Source: Gemmatimonadales bacterium (GTDB lineage Bacteria > Gemmatimonadota > Gemmatimonadetes > Longimicrobiales > Gaopeijiaceae). From it: 64,000 nucleotides of DNA. The DNA is taken from the NCBI GenBank assembly GCA_007692665.1, contig REBP01000087.1, forward strand, positions 62,001-126,000, in the 5' to 3' direction. The notes beneath the pieces were generated by a model, which saw nothing but the letters and a program-made list of their open reading frames with translations, was not told the origin of the DNA and searched no databases. Shown in pieces: positions 51,554 through 60,034 of the stretch. The position numbers and the translations under genes were made by a program. Position 1 is the first letter of the stretch. Every line of letters starts with the position of its first letter.

Positions 51554-53142
51554 GGACCGGGCCCCCGGGGGTCCGGCGGAGGGCCACTCGCGCTCCCTCC
51601 CCCGGCGATCTCCAGGTGGAAGGCGGCGCGCCATCCGTGGTAGACGATCCGGTCCATCCGCTTCACGTGCAGGATGGCGAGCCTCGCGGACTCTGCGGAA
51701 GTTCCGCCCACGGCCTCGTCCTGGAGGGTCCGGGCCCGCCGCGCGCGCCGCTCCCCGGCCAGGGCACGCGAGAACTCCGCCACCGCTTCCACGTCGCCCG
51801 TCTCGATCCACCCTTCGAGCATCCCGGCCACGCGTCCGGCGATGTCGTGGAGCTCCGGAGGAACGTCTCCCAGCTCCCCGAAGTCGCGCCGCAGGTCGTC
51901 CAGCCGGTCCAGGTGGTCCACCGCATGGAGGAGCGACAGGTGACGCGCGAGGCCGTCGCCTCCCTCCGGATGGGCCCGGACCCGGGCCAGGAAGCCGCGA
52001 ACCTCCACCAGGGCCTGGGGGACCTCCTCCACGCCCGCCACCCGTCGGCTCTTCGGCACGGGGATCCCCACCGCGCTCCGGAGCAGCCGCGCCAGCTCGG
52101 AGGAAAGGAGCCGGGCGGCTGCGAGGGCGCTTCGGCTTGCCGCCTCCACCGCTACCTCGGGCACCTGGGCCACGGCGGGATCGAGGTTTCGTGTGAGCGA
52201 GGGCCGGGTCTCGGGAACGACACGCTCCACCAGGTCGGCGAACCGGTTCAGCACGGGAAAGAGGACGGCGACACCGAGGAGATTGAAGCCCGTGTGGAAG
52301 AGCGCGATCGCAAGCGCCGGATCAGCCTCCCCGCTCACCGTCAGCGCCCCGAACAGCAGGACCGGGAGGAAGAGGAGCGCCAGCGCTGCGGTGATCAGGT
52401 TGAACATGGTGTGGGCCACGGCCGTCCGCCGAACGGGCACGCCCCCGCCGATCGCCGCGAGCATGGCCTTCACGGAGGTGCCGAGGTTCTGCCCGATGAC
52501 AAGGAGCGCCGCCTGCTCGACCCCGATGCCGCCGGCATGGAGGGCGGTGAGCGTCGTGGCCACGGCGGCCGAAGAGGACTGCATGACCACGGTCATCACG
52601 GCACCGATCAGCACCAGGAGGAAACGTCCCCCGAGGCTGGCGCCCGGAAGGGAGGCCGGGTCGATGCGTTCGGCCAGCCCTGCCATCCCCTCCTGGAGGG
52701 TGTCGATCCCCACGAAGATCAGGCCGAAGCCGGCCAGGGCCATCCCCCCGTGCGCCCAGCGGCCGCGGCCCAGGAGCCGAAGCAGCGCCCCGGCGCCCAC
52801 GAGCGGGAAGGCGAGCGCCCCCATGTCGACCTTGAACCCCAGCACGGCCACCAGCCACCCGGTGCTCGTGGTTCCGAGATTCGCGCCGAAAATGAGCCCC
52901 ACGGCCTGCGGAAAGCTCAGGAGCCCGGCGCTGACGAACCCGATGGTCGTGAGCGTGGTCGCCGAGGAGGACTGGACCAGGGCGGTGACCCCTGCGCCCG
53001 AGAGGACCGCCCGGGCGGGGGTCCGCGCGAAGCGCTCGAGGATCGATCGAAGGGCTCCGCCGGCGGCGGCCTTCAGACCCTCGCTGAGGAGGATCATCCC
53101 GATGAGAAAGATGCCGATCCCTCCGAGGAGGGCCAGGATCAC
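51481..53142 (-). CDS. Na/Pi cotransporter family protein with PhoU-like tail
   Basis: A 553-residue membrane protein from the GTG at 53142. The N-terminal two thirds hold two inverted PNaS repeats, each with the substrate motif QSSSA (LVQSSSATTLTTIGF and VMQSSSAAVATTLTAL) plus GANLGTTSTGW and GQNLGTSVKAML. The cytoplasmic C-terminal third (about 370-540) is helical like PhoU. Likely imports phosphate with sodium. Start overlaps the epimerase stop (GTGA). Its end overlaps the convergent ABC gene by 73 bp. Confidence 0.87.
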   Translation of the reverse strand: MILALLGGIGIFLIGMILLSEGLKAAAGGALRSILERFARTPARAVLSGAGVTALVQSSSATTLTTIGFVSAGLLSFPQAVGLIFGANLGTTSTGWLVAVLGFKVDMGALAFPLVGAGALLRLLGRGRWAHGGMALAGFGLIFVGIDTLQEGMAGLAERIDPASLPGASLGGRFLLVLIGAVMTVVMQSSSAAVATTLTALHAGGIGVEQAALLVIGQNLGTSVKAMLAAIGGGVPVRRTAVAHTMFNLITAALALLFLPVLLFGALTVSGEADPALAIALFHTGFNLLGVAVLFPVLNRFADLVERVVPETRPSLTRNLDPAVAQVPEVAVEAASRSALAAARLLSSELARLLRSAVGIPVPKSRRVAGVEEVPQALVEVRGFLARVRAHPEGGDGLARHLSLLHAVDHLDRLDDLRRDFGELGDVPPELHDIAGRVAGMLEGWIETGDVEAVAEFSRALAGERRARRARTLQDEAVGGTSAESARLAILHVKRMDRIVYHGWRAAFHLEIAGGGSASGPPPDPRGPGPQDEASASATGEVMPDAPAPRSMT

Positions 53143-54023
53143 GGGCCCGACTCCTCCAGCATCTCCCCGTACCCGTCGCGGAAGGACGGGTAGCGGAAGG
53201 CGAAGCCGGACGCCTGGAGACGCTCGCTGGAGCACCGCTTGTTGGAGCGGTCCCGCGAGACCGCCGGATCCTTCGGGGGTTCCGGGGCTCCAACCTGTTC
53301 CGCCAGCCACCGGTACACCTGGCAGAGCGGGGTCGGCTCGGCATCCACACCCAGGTAGACGTCCTCGGGCTCAGGCAGGTCCAGGAGGTGCATCGTTGCC
53401 GCAGCCGCATCCTCCCGGTGGATTCGGTTGGACCAGATCGGCCCGTCGCCGGGACAGCGCGCCTGTCCGGCCCGAACGAGGTCGATGATGCGGGTCCGCC
53501 CGGGTCCGTAGATCCCGCCCAGCCGCAGCACGACTCCGGGGATCGGGGACCCGAGGACCCTGTCCTCGCCCTCGACCATCACGCTCCCGCGGAAGGATTC
53601 CGGCCGGGGCGAGGTGTTCTCGTCGACCCAGCCCCCCTCTGCATCCCCATAGACGGCGGTGGAGGAGACGAAGACCAGCCGGGACGGACGCTGATCCGGT
53701 TCACGCGATTCGAAGACCCGCAACAGGGCGTCGACCGCGTCCACGTAGATGCGGCGATAGGACGACTCGTCGGACCGATCGGCCGACGCGGCATAGACGA
53801 CGAGATCCGCCGGCGGGATCCGGGATTCGAGATCCCCGGCGAGGAGATCAACTGCCAGCGGCTCGATGGACGGCGGGAGGCCGGATGGGTTCCGCCGAAG
53901 CCCCACCGGGTGATCGCCGCGGGCGGCGAGCAGTTCACCCAGCCGCGTTCCCACGTAGCCGCAGCCGGCGATGAGAACCTGACGGGGGCTGGCGCGCCCG
54001 ACGGGGGTCGGGGCAGTGCTCAC
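53139..54023 (-). CDS. NAD(P)-dependent epimerase/dehydratase (YeeZ-like SDR)
   Basis: A 294-residue extended short-chain dehydrogenase. The nucleotide loop IAGCGYVGTRLGELL is at about 18-32, LVFVSSTAVYGD marks the active-site strand, and GIYGPGR follows. The usual YxxxK is not clear (the Lys is missing), as in several YeeZ-type SDRs, so it may bind rather than turn over its nucleotide sugar. Start is GTG overlapping the upstream stop (GTGA). Substrate unknown. Confidence 0.75.
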   Translation of the reverse strand: MSTAPTPVGRASPRQVLIAGCGYVGTRLGELLAARGDHPVGLRRNPSGLPPSIEPLAVDLLAGDLESRIPPADLVVYAASADRSDESSYRRIYVDAVDALLRVFESREPDQRPSRLVFVSSTAVYGDAEGGWVDENTSPRPESFRGSVMVEGEDRVLGSPIPGVVLRLGGIYGPGRTRIIDLVRAGQARCPGDGPIWSNRIHREDAAAATMHLLDLPEPEDVYLGVDAEPTPLCQVYRWLAEQVGAPEPPKDPAVSRDRSNKRCSSERLQASGFAFRYPSFRDGYGEMLEESGP

Positions 54024-54460
54024 AGATCCTGCCGGGAGAATCGGAAGGTGCCGGTCATCGTGCCATCACAGTCCCGCGCCGTCAGGGATCCCGTCAGCAG
54101 ACGACCGTCCTCTTCCAGGCGGCCTTCGAACGACGCTTCTCCGGGGCAGTTGATTTCGTAGGGAACGCTGGCAGAAAACCGGTCGGCGTGCGCCACACCC
54201 GTACCCTGGGCCGATGCGCCCAGGGTGGGGATCGAGAGATCGAGCCGGAGATCGACGCCGTCCTGCGCGATGGTCAGCGAGGCGGGAAGCAGGTTCCCCT
54301 CCACCGAGAGGGAGCCCGTGTACTCACCTGCGAGAGGAGCTGCGGCCGGGGTCGGGGGCTCGGGAGCGCTGCGCGCGCAGGCGGATGCGGAAACGAGGAC
54401 GAGGATCAGAACGAGGAGGTGCGTCGTGGAGCGTGCGGGAAGAGCGCGTGCGAACGACAT
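54020..54460 (-). CDS. Small lipoprotein, hypothetical
   Basis: A 146-residue protein from the ATG at 54460: basic start MSFARALPARS, hydrophobic LLVLILVLV, then the lipobox SASAC (Cys near residue 27). The mature 120 residues show alternating beta strands (GEYTGSLSVEGNLLPASLTI, GTMTGTFRFSRQ), suggesting a small beta-barrel or lipocalin-like domain. The open frame continues upstream through the tRNA and its repeats and is certainly not coding there. The GTGA overlap couples it to the epimerase gene. Confidence 0.65.
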   Translation of the reverse strand: MSFARALPARSTTHLLVLILVLVSASACARSAPEPPTPAAAPLAGEYTGSLSVEGNLLPASLTIAQDGVDLRLDLSIPTLGASAQGTGVAHADRFSASVPYEINCPGEASFEGRLEEDGRLLTGSLTARDCDGTMTGTFRFSRQDL

Positions 54461-54495
54461 CTGATACCTCGGGGAAGCGGAAGATCGGCAGGGCA

Positions 54496-54619
54496 GGATG
54501 CGCTTCGCAGATCCCCGGCCCACGGTGCTGTCGTGACCATGTAGTGGGCGCTGAGGGATGCGCTTCGCAGATCCCCGGCCCCCGGTGCTGTCGTGACCAT
54601 GTAGTGGGCGCTGAGGGAT
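54496..54619. repeat. 60-bp tandem duplication including the tRNA-Val 3' end
   Basis: Bases 54496-54559 recur at 54556-54619 with an exact 60-bp period and a single substitution (A at 54531 against C at 54591). The right copy contains the last 15 bases of tRNA-Val plus the next 45 bp; the left copy repeats them, so a second tRNA 3' end (TGGGCGCTGAGGGAT at 54545-54559) lies 60 bp downstream of the true one. Confidence 0.9.
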
Positions 54620-54679
54620 TCGAACCCCCGACCCCCTGCTTGTAAGGCAGGTGCTCTGAACCGGCTGAGCTAAGCGCCC
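54605..54679 (-). tRNA. tRNA-Val (anticodon TAC)
   Basis: The minus strand folds into a full cloverleaf of 75 bases: acceptor GGGCGCT/AGCGCCC, D stem GCTC/GAGC, anticodon stem CCTGC/GCAGG with loop CTTACAA (anticodon TAC, reading GUA), T stem GGGGG/CCCTC with loop TTCGAAT, discriminator A. CCA is not encoded. It lies 8 bp from the stop of the small membrane protein gene. Confidence 0.95.
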
Positions 54680-54687
54680 GGATATCC

Positions 54688-54963
54688 TCAACGCACCAGC
54701 GCGAGGGGGAACAGCACGAGGTACGCGAGCACCAGGAGGAGCGGCGCTGCGGTCATGTCGCCCCTGGACACAAGCCAGAGTCCGAGAACAACCACGGCCG
54801 CGCCCGCGACTCCCAGGCCGACTCCCATGGGGGACAGGCCCGACACATGCTCGGTGCTCCCGGCTCCCCGCGACGTGGGGCGACGCTCCCGCCGGGGGGT
54901 CGTGGCATCCGCCCGCGCGGCCCTGCCCCGAGTGCGCTTCGGAACTTCGCTCTCGTTCTTCAT
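54688..54963 (-). CDS. Small two-helix membrane protein
   Basis: A 91-residue protein: Arg/Lys-rich soluble N terminus (1-38), then two membrane helices (MGVGLGVAGAAVVVLGLWLV and APLLLVLAYLVLFPLALV). No known domain is clear; the pattern recalls small DUF3098-like proteins. It follows the peptidase-MA gene by 80 bp and ends immediately before tRNA-Val. Codon usage matches neighbours, so I consider it real. Confidence 0.6.
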   Translation of the reverse strand: MKNESEVPKRTRGRAARADATTPRRERRPTSRGAGSTEHVSGLSPMGVGLGVAGAAVVVLGLWLVSRGDMTAAPLLLVLAYLVLFPLALVR

Positions 54964-55043
54964 GGGGAAACGCTACCGGTTGCGGGCCGGGGGGTCAACG
55001 GGGGAGGCGGGGGCGGCTGCAGGTTTCGAGGGCCCGAGGGGGT

Positions 55044-56132
55044 TCACGAGAAGGGCGTCCACCAGGTGGGCGGGGTTTCGCCGCTCGCCTCGTTCCGCCG
55101 GAGGCGTTCAAGTCGCTCCCTGTCCCGTCGCCGCCGGATTCCGAAAAGCACGAGAAGCACGACACCGAGGATCCCCCACACGAACGCCGTCTGCGAAAGG
55201 AAGATCATCCACCCGTAGCGGCGTCGGACATGCTGGATCCACCGGGACTCGAACTGGGACGGACTCATCCCGAAGGTTTCCCGGAACGCCCGGTCGAAGC
55301 TCCGACTCTCCTGCCAGCGATCAAGGAAGACTTCCATGCCCCGGATCCCGCTCTCCTCCACCAGGTAGGTGACCGCGCTGGCCGAGAGAAGGTAGGCGAG
55401 TTCCGCCGACTGGCGGTCCCGGGGCCAGGCCAGCGTGAGTTCCTGGAGGGGTGGGGCCGAGCCTCTGGCGAGCGCCACCCGGAGCCGCCAGCCGGACGTG
55501 GCGTCCCAGCCGCCCGACGCCCACTGGGCGTAGCCTTCGTCGAACCATCGCGGGATGCGCAGACCCTCGAGATGGGAATGCAGTCCGAGGTGAGCCCACT
55601 CGTGCCGGAGGGTGCGGTCCTCCGAGACGCCACCACTCCAGGGGGCACGGAAGAGCGGCAGAACGATCCGGTCCAGCGAGGGGATCGCGACCCCTGCCCC
55701 CCAGTGCGGGACCTGTCCCCCCGTGTAGGCATCCCAGGCGGCGAGATCGGGCGCCAGGACCACCTCGGCCCGCACGGGTTCATGGGGAGGGAGCCCGGGC
55801 AGGGCCGCGTGTCTGGCGAGCACGAGGGCAGTTCGCTCGGCCCGACCCGCCGACCCGTCCCAGTAGAGGATCCGGACCCGGCCCGCCAGCTCCTCGTGGT
55901 CGGGGACGAGGACATGGGGGGTGCCGGGGGATCCGGCCGTGTCCCCCGGCACGGGGCGGAGCGACCCCTCCGCCGGAGCCGCAGGGAGCGGACCCGCGAG
56001 GAGCATCGCGAGGAGGAGGATCGCGGCCGGGAGCATGCCGGCCAGGAGTGATCCCGCCAGGAGCACCCCCGCCCTGCGGCTGGACCTCCGCAGCCAACCC
56101 AGGTCGAGCCCGGGGGGCCGGCCCCCGGTCAT
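55044..56132 (-). CDS. Peptidase-MA-like membrane metalloprotease
   Basis: A 362-residue protein from the ATG at 56132. A signal/anchor (residues 20-52) precedes a gluzincin-type catalytic region: HEWAH at 177-181 gives the HExxH zinc site and WFDEGYAQW (Glu199) the third ligand. A C-terminal helix (FLSQTAFVWGILGVVLLVLFGI) anchors it, followed by a basic cytoplasmic tail. The catalytic set looks intact, so a cell-envelope protease is likely; substrate unknown. ATGA overlap with the DUF4388-TPR gene places it in the roadblock/DnaA-like operon. Confidence 0.78.
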   Translation of the reverse strand: MTGGRPPGLDLGWLRRSSRRAGVLLAGSLLAGMLPAAILLLAMLLAGPLPAAPAEGSLRPVPGDTAGSPGTPHVLVPDHEELAGRVRILYWDGSAGRAERTALVLARHAALPGLPPHEPVRAEVVLAPDLAAWDAYTGGQVPHWGAGVAIPSLDRIVLPLFRAPWSGGVSEDRTLRHEWAHLGLHSHLEGLRIPRWFDEGYAQWASGGWDATSGWRLRVALARGSAPPLQELTLAWPRDRQSAELAYLLSASAVTYLVEESGIRGMEVFLDRWQESRSFDRAFRETFGMSPSQFESRWIQHVRRRYGWMIFLSQTAFVWGILGVVLLVLFGIRRRRDRERLERLRRNEASGETPPTWWTPFS

Positions 56133-57757
56133 CGGCTCGCTGACGACGCGGCCAGCTGCAGGTTGGTCCGGACCACCTCGTTCCGCGGGTTCAGCTCCAG
56201 GGCGCGTCGCCAGTGCTGGAGGGCGAGGTCCCGGTCCCCCTCCTTGTACGAGATGTTCCCGAGCTTGAAGTAGACGTCGTCGCCGAGGGTCGGGTCGATT
56301 CGCACCGCCCGTTCGAAGTGGGCGCGGGCCCCCGCCTGGTCTCCCCTTCGGTACGCCAGGTCCCCGAGATTCTTGTGAGCCTGCGGTGGGGTGGGTGACG
56401 CGGAAAGGGCCCGAAGGTAGAGGGCTTCGGCGGCGGCACCCTGTTCCCTGGCCTCCAGCACGACGCCGAGGTTCACCAGGATGGCCCCTTCTGCCGGATG
56501 GTGGGAAACGCCTTCCCTCCCGATTCCCAGGGCGGCATCGGCATCCCCGGTGGCCGCAGCCGCGAGGATCGCCCATGCGTAGTACAAGGGCGAAGGCACC
56601 TCCCCACCGGAAAGCCCGCTCCGAAAACGTACCAGAAGGTCCCACGCCCTGCGCGGCCGCCCGGACTTGAGGAGGGGAATGGCCCGCGCGAGAAGGAGGT
56701 CCCGGTCCCCGGGATGCGACTCCGCCAGTGCTTCGAGCAGCTCCACCGCCTCGTCATGCCGATCCATGAGTTCCAGCGCCAGGGCCCGGTTCCGGATTCC
56801 TGCCGGGGCCTCCCGCACCCCGTCGGGCGCGGCAGCGTAGTGCGCCAGGGCCTCGGCGTTCCGACCCGTCCGCAGGCAGATGAGGGCGAGGCGACGCCGC
56901 GCCGTGGGTTCGGCCTCGATCTTCTCCACGATGGAACGGTACTCCCGCTCCGCATCCTCGAACATTCCGGCCCGGTAGTAGGCACCGCCCACGTTGAGCG
57001 CCTGCTCCACCCCCCCGGCTGCCGCCTCGTCGGATGCCGGCTCCTGTCGCTGTCCGACGGAGCGGATGAACCCGGCCTGGACCAGCCCGTACAGGGCCTT
57101 TGCCACGTCGAACTCCACCAGGCCGGTCTCGAGAACGAGCTCCCGGGCCGTATGGTGACCGTCGACGAGGGCGAGGAGCCGCTCCTGGTCGGGCGTGAGT
57201 TCCACGTCGTGAACGTCGTCCCGGGGTTCGACGGCGAAGACCACGTCCATGGACGGGATCTTCTTCGCGATCATCGACCACTCGTCCACCCGCCGCGCCC
57301 CCTCCAGGAGAAGGCTTTCCGCGTTGATGGACACGTCGGAGGTGGCCTCCTCGTCAGGCTGCGCATCGGGCTCGAAGTGGAAGGCCCCGCGGTCCCACGA
57401 GAAGAGGTGGTAGACGGCTTCCTCGATCTGAACGGTGATGAAGCGCTGGAGCTCGTTCTCGCCGAGGTCGCCGCGTTCCACCAGGATCTGCCCCAGCCGC
57501 TTGCCCGGCTCCCGGGCCTGGTCCTCCATGGCACGGGAGAGCTTCTCGCGGTCGATGACCTGGTTCCGGACGAGGAGTTCCCCGAGGCGATCGGGGCGGT
57601 TCAGCACGTTGGCGTACACGACACGGCCGTCATCGAGATAGATGTAGCCGAAGCTGGCACGGTCGGTGACGGTGAGGCAGCCGGTCTTCCGCCCCACGGC
57701 AAGGAGCTGGATGATGTCCGCCAGGCTCACGTCCGCGAGCTGTCCCTCGATGGCCAT
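56129..57757 (-). CDS. DUF4388 (PATAN-type) and TPR protein
   Basis: A 542-residue cytoplasmic protein. Residues 1-75 match the DUF4388 start (MAIEGQLADVSLADIIQLLAVGRKTGCLTV ... GRVVYANVL). A helical segment (about 76-130) has DREKLSRAMEDQ and a repeat-like LGENELQRFITVQIEEAVY, and a short winged-helix-like part (LTPDQERLLALVDGHHTARELV) lies near 190-230. From about 260 to the end are TPR repeats. DUF4388 and TPR proteins commonly serve two-component or MglA-type signalling. Here it sits between the double DnaA-like protein (19 bp upstream) and a protease gene. Confidence 0.8.
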   Translation of the reverse strand: MAIEGQLADVSLADIIQLLAVGRKTGCLTVTDRASFGYIYLDDGRVVYANVLNRPDRLGELLVRNQVIDREKLSRAMEDQAREPGKRLGQILVERGDLGENELQRFITVQIEEAVYHLFSWDRGAFHFEPDAQPDEEATSDVSINAESLLLEGARRVDEWSMIAKKIPSMDVVFAVEPRDDVHDVELTPDQERLLALVDGHHTARELVLETGLVEFDVAKALYGLVQAGFIRSVGQRQEPASDEAAAGGVEQALNVGGAYYRAGMFEDAEREYRSIVEKIEAEPTARRRLALICLRTGRNAEALAHYAAAPDGVREAPAGIRNRALALELMDRHDEAVELLEALAESHPGDRDLLLARAIPLLKSGRPRRAWDLLVRFRSGLSGGEVPSPLYYAWAILAAAATGDADAALGIGREGVSHHPAEGAILVNLGVVLEAREQGAAAEALYLRALSASPTPPQAHKNLGDLAYRRGDQAGARAHFERAVRIDPTLGDDVYFKLGNISYKEGDRDLALQHWRRALELNPRNEVVRTNLQLAASSASR

Positions 57758-57776
57758 CGTCAGCTTCTCCGGACGA

Positions 57777-59618
57777 TCATGGGAGTTCCTCCACGATGCG
57801 GTCCTCGATCCTGTGCCACCGCCAGACCACCCGGTCCTGTGGCGGCAGCCAGGCCGGCGTCTCCCGCTCGGCCGTCACCGCGACCCCGTTGGTCCTGTCG
57901 CCGGGAGCTTCCGGGGACCGATGGATCGACGGCGCGGCCGATCCCGTCGCAGCCGAGGGCGCCGTCACCGCAGGCGGGGCGGCATCCGGGCCCAGGTCGA
58001 GCACCAGGCCCCCCTGGAAGCGGGATCGAAGGCGATCATCGATGCCTTCAAGACGGGATGCCGGGCGGTCGGCTGCCAGGAAGATGCGGGCGCCCTTTCG
58101 CTTCAGCGCCTCGAACAGGTGAAAGAACTCCTCCTGTGCCCGTTCCGTGCCGCCCAGGGATTCCACCTCGTGGAGGAGGAGAAGGTCCAGGGTCCACCAG
58201 CGTTCCCGCCACGCACCCGCGACGCCCGCCGAGAGGGCGGCAATGAACTCCTCGCTGAAGTCGGGCACCGAGAGGAGCCCCACGATTCCCTTCGGGTGCT
58301 GCTGCTGGTAGGCCCGGCCGCAGGCCTCGAGGAACCCCCGGGTCCTGGCGGCTTCCGGTGCGTGCACGAAGAGGGGGTTGTAGTGCGGCGCGTCGGTTTC
58401 CATGGCGCGTTCGGCCGCCCTCCGCGCCAGCGCCGGAAAGCGGCTTCCGGAGGCGGCGAGATCCGGGCCGGGCGGAATGACCGGAAAGGCGCGGGAGCGC
58501 TCCACCGCAAGCGCCAGCAACCGTTCCGCCTCGTCCAGGAGATCGGGGTCGCGCAGGACGAGTTCGGCGTCGGTGGGCCACGGGGCCGGGAGCGCCTGGA
58601 GTTCGTTCCGGATCTCGCGGAGTCGATCCATGTCCTTTCGGAACCCCAGGAGGATCGCCTGCCAGTCCGGTGGCCCGTTGCCCCCGATCTCCAGCAGCCG
58701 TCGAATCCGTTCCGCCGAGTATCCCGCCGACTCCACCGCCGCGATGACCGTGCGGAAGGCGCGTTTCCACTCGGGTTCGGAGGGGACCGCGCGATCCTCC
58801 GCTCGACCGGCACCCGCGGCATCCCCCACGCCCGACCCGGGCGCCTCTCCGACGGCCACGACGGCGGAGAACTGCTCCCCCAGGACCGAGGCCAGTTCGT
58901 GAGGCGGCACCAGGCGTTCCTCGAGTTCCTGGATCGCGAGCAGCCGGTTCAGCGCGCCCTGCAGCTCGCGGACGTTCTGAAACGGGTAGCGCGCCAGGAG
59001 TTCCGCCACCCCATCCGCCAGGCGCGCCTTCCGCTCCTCCACCTTCCGCCGCATGATCGCCACGCGGGTCTCGTAGTCCGGAAGCCCCATGTCGACGATG
59101 AGGCCGCCCGAGAACCGTGAAAGCAGCCGGGCATCGAGACCGTTGATCTCCGCGGGCGGGCGGTCCGACGCGAGGACCACCTGGGCCCCCCGGGTGGTCA
59201 GCGTGTCCAGCGTCCGCAGCAGCATCTCCTGCGCCTGGGCCTGCCCGGTGAGGAACTGGACGTCGTCAAGGAGCAGGATCTCCACCCGGGCATATCGATC
59301 GAGCGCTGCGCCGCTTCCTCCCACCTCGAGCGCCCGGGTCAGGTAGTCCAGGTACCCCTCGAGGGTCTCGTATTCCACGAGGCGTGTCGGGTGGGTCCGG
59401 ACGGCGTGATGGGCGATGGCGTTCAGGATGTGGGACTTGCCGAGCCCCGACGCCGAGTAGAGGAAGAGAGGGTTGTAGCTCGTGCCGGGGGACTCGGCGG
59501 CTCGCCGTGCCGCAGCGGAGGCCAGCCGGTTGGCCGGCCCCACCACGAGGGTATCGAAGGTGAGGCGGGGGTCGAAATCGGGCCCGGCCTCTCCGGAGCG
59601 GAACCCCTGTGCGCTCAT
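57777..59618 (-). CDS. Protein with two DnaA-like AAA+ modules
   Basis: A 613-residue protein. Module 1 (about 15-250) is DnaA/Hda-like: FDTLVVGPANRLASAAA, P-loop SASGLGKSH (55-63), Walker B LLLDDVQ (115-121), sensor LASDRPP and the arginine region LLSRFSGGL. Module 2 (about 390-545) repeats the layout (RFPALARRAAE, YNPLFVHAP, LLLHEVESLGG, LAADRPASRL, RLRSRFQGGLVLDLG) but has no GK[ST] at its P-loop position (419-427), so it cannot bind ATP normally. No DnaA domain IV (DNA-binding HTH) is present. It is not the replication initiator; it may be a regulatory ATPase. ATGA overlap with the roadblock gene. Confidence 0.72.
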   Translation of the reverse strand: MSAQGFRSGEAGPDFDPRLTFDTLVVGPANRLASAAARRAAESPGTSYNPLFLYSASGLGKSHILNAIAHHAVRTHPTRLVEYETLEGYLDYLTRALEVGGSGAALDRYARVEILLLDDVQFLTGQAQAQEMLLRTLDTLTTRGAQVVLASDRPPAEINGLDARLLSRFSGGLIVDMGLPDYETRVAIMRRKVEERKARLADGVAELLARYPFQNVRELQGALNRLLAIQELEERLVPPHELASVLGEQFSAVVAVGEAPGSGVGDAAGAGRAEDRAVPSEPEWKRAFRTVIAAVESAGYSAERIRRLLEIGGNGPPDWQAILLGFRKDMDRLREIRNELQALPAPWPTDAELVLRDPDLLDEAERLLALAVERSRAFPVIPPGPDLAASGSRFPALARRAAERAMETDAPHYNPLFVHAPEAARTRGFLEACGRAYQQQHPKGIVGLLSVPDFSEEFIAALSAGVAGAWRERWWTLDLLLLHEVESLGGTERAQEEFFHLFEALKRKGARIFLAADRPASRLEGIDDRLRSRFQGGLVLDLGPDAAPPAVTAPSAATGSAAPSIHRSPEAPGDRTNGVAVTAERETPAWLPPQDRVVWRWHRIEDRIVEELP

Positions 59619-60034
59619 CGATCAGGCTCCAGCGAATCCTCGAAGGATGCGGCGTCGAGGACAATGGGACCGCCGGGCACCCGCGGCGCCAGGGCCCGGA
59701 GGTGACCGGGAAGCACGCGTTCCCACCCCTCCTGCCGCGGCCCCTCCACGTGGAGGAGGATGACGTGAATCGCCGGGGGCGGGACCCGGATCAGCAGGAT
59801 CTCGCCATCCTCCACCCGGATGCGCAGCAGGGCGGGACCGGGATGCCCGGCCGCCTCGGAGAGCCGGGCCCCGGAGGCGTGGAGCCCGGCGACGAGCGAG
59901 GCCACCTGGATGCGGGCAGAGCGCTCGCGAAAGCCGAACTGCTCCACGACCCGCCCCGACAGGTCCACGAGAAGGACACCGCGGACAAAGGGGAGCGCCA
60001 CGAAGGCATCGAGGAGCCCGGTGCCCGGACTCAC
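59615..60034 (-). CDS. Roadblock/LC7-domain protein
   Basis: A 139-residue protein from the GTG at 60034 (GTGA overlap with rluD). Residues 5-100 follow the roadblock/LC7 pattern: LLDAFVALPFVRGVLLVDLSGRVVEQFG, a helix (ARIQVASLVAGLHAS), and strands ending GEILLIRVPPPAIHVILLHVEG. Bacterial roadblock proteins (MglB-like) act as partners or GTPase-activating factors for small GTPases such as MglA; no such GTPase is in this window. Tight coupling to the DnaA-like gene suggests a direct partnership. Confidence 0.7.
   Translation of the reverse strand: MSPGTGLLDAFVALPFVRGVLLVDLSGRVVEQFGFRERSARIQVASLVAGLHASGARLSEAAGHPGPALLRIRVEDGEILLIRVPPPAIHVILLHVEGPRQEGWERVLPGHLRALAPRVPGGPIVLDAASFEDSLEPDR

Noticed and set aside
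54461-54691. N-terminal extension of the small lipoprotein frame, with repeated residues
   Set aside because: It runs through tRNA-Val and the 60-bp duplication; the real start is the ATG at 54460 with a lipoprotein signal.
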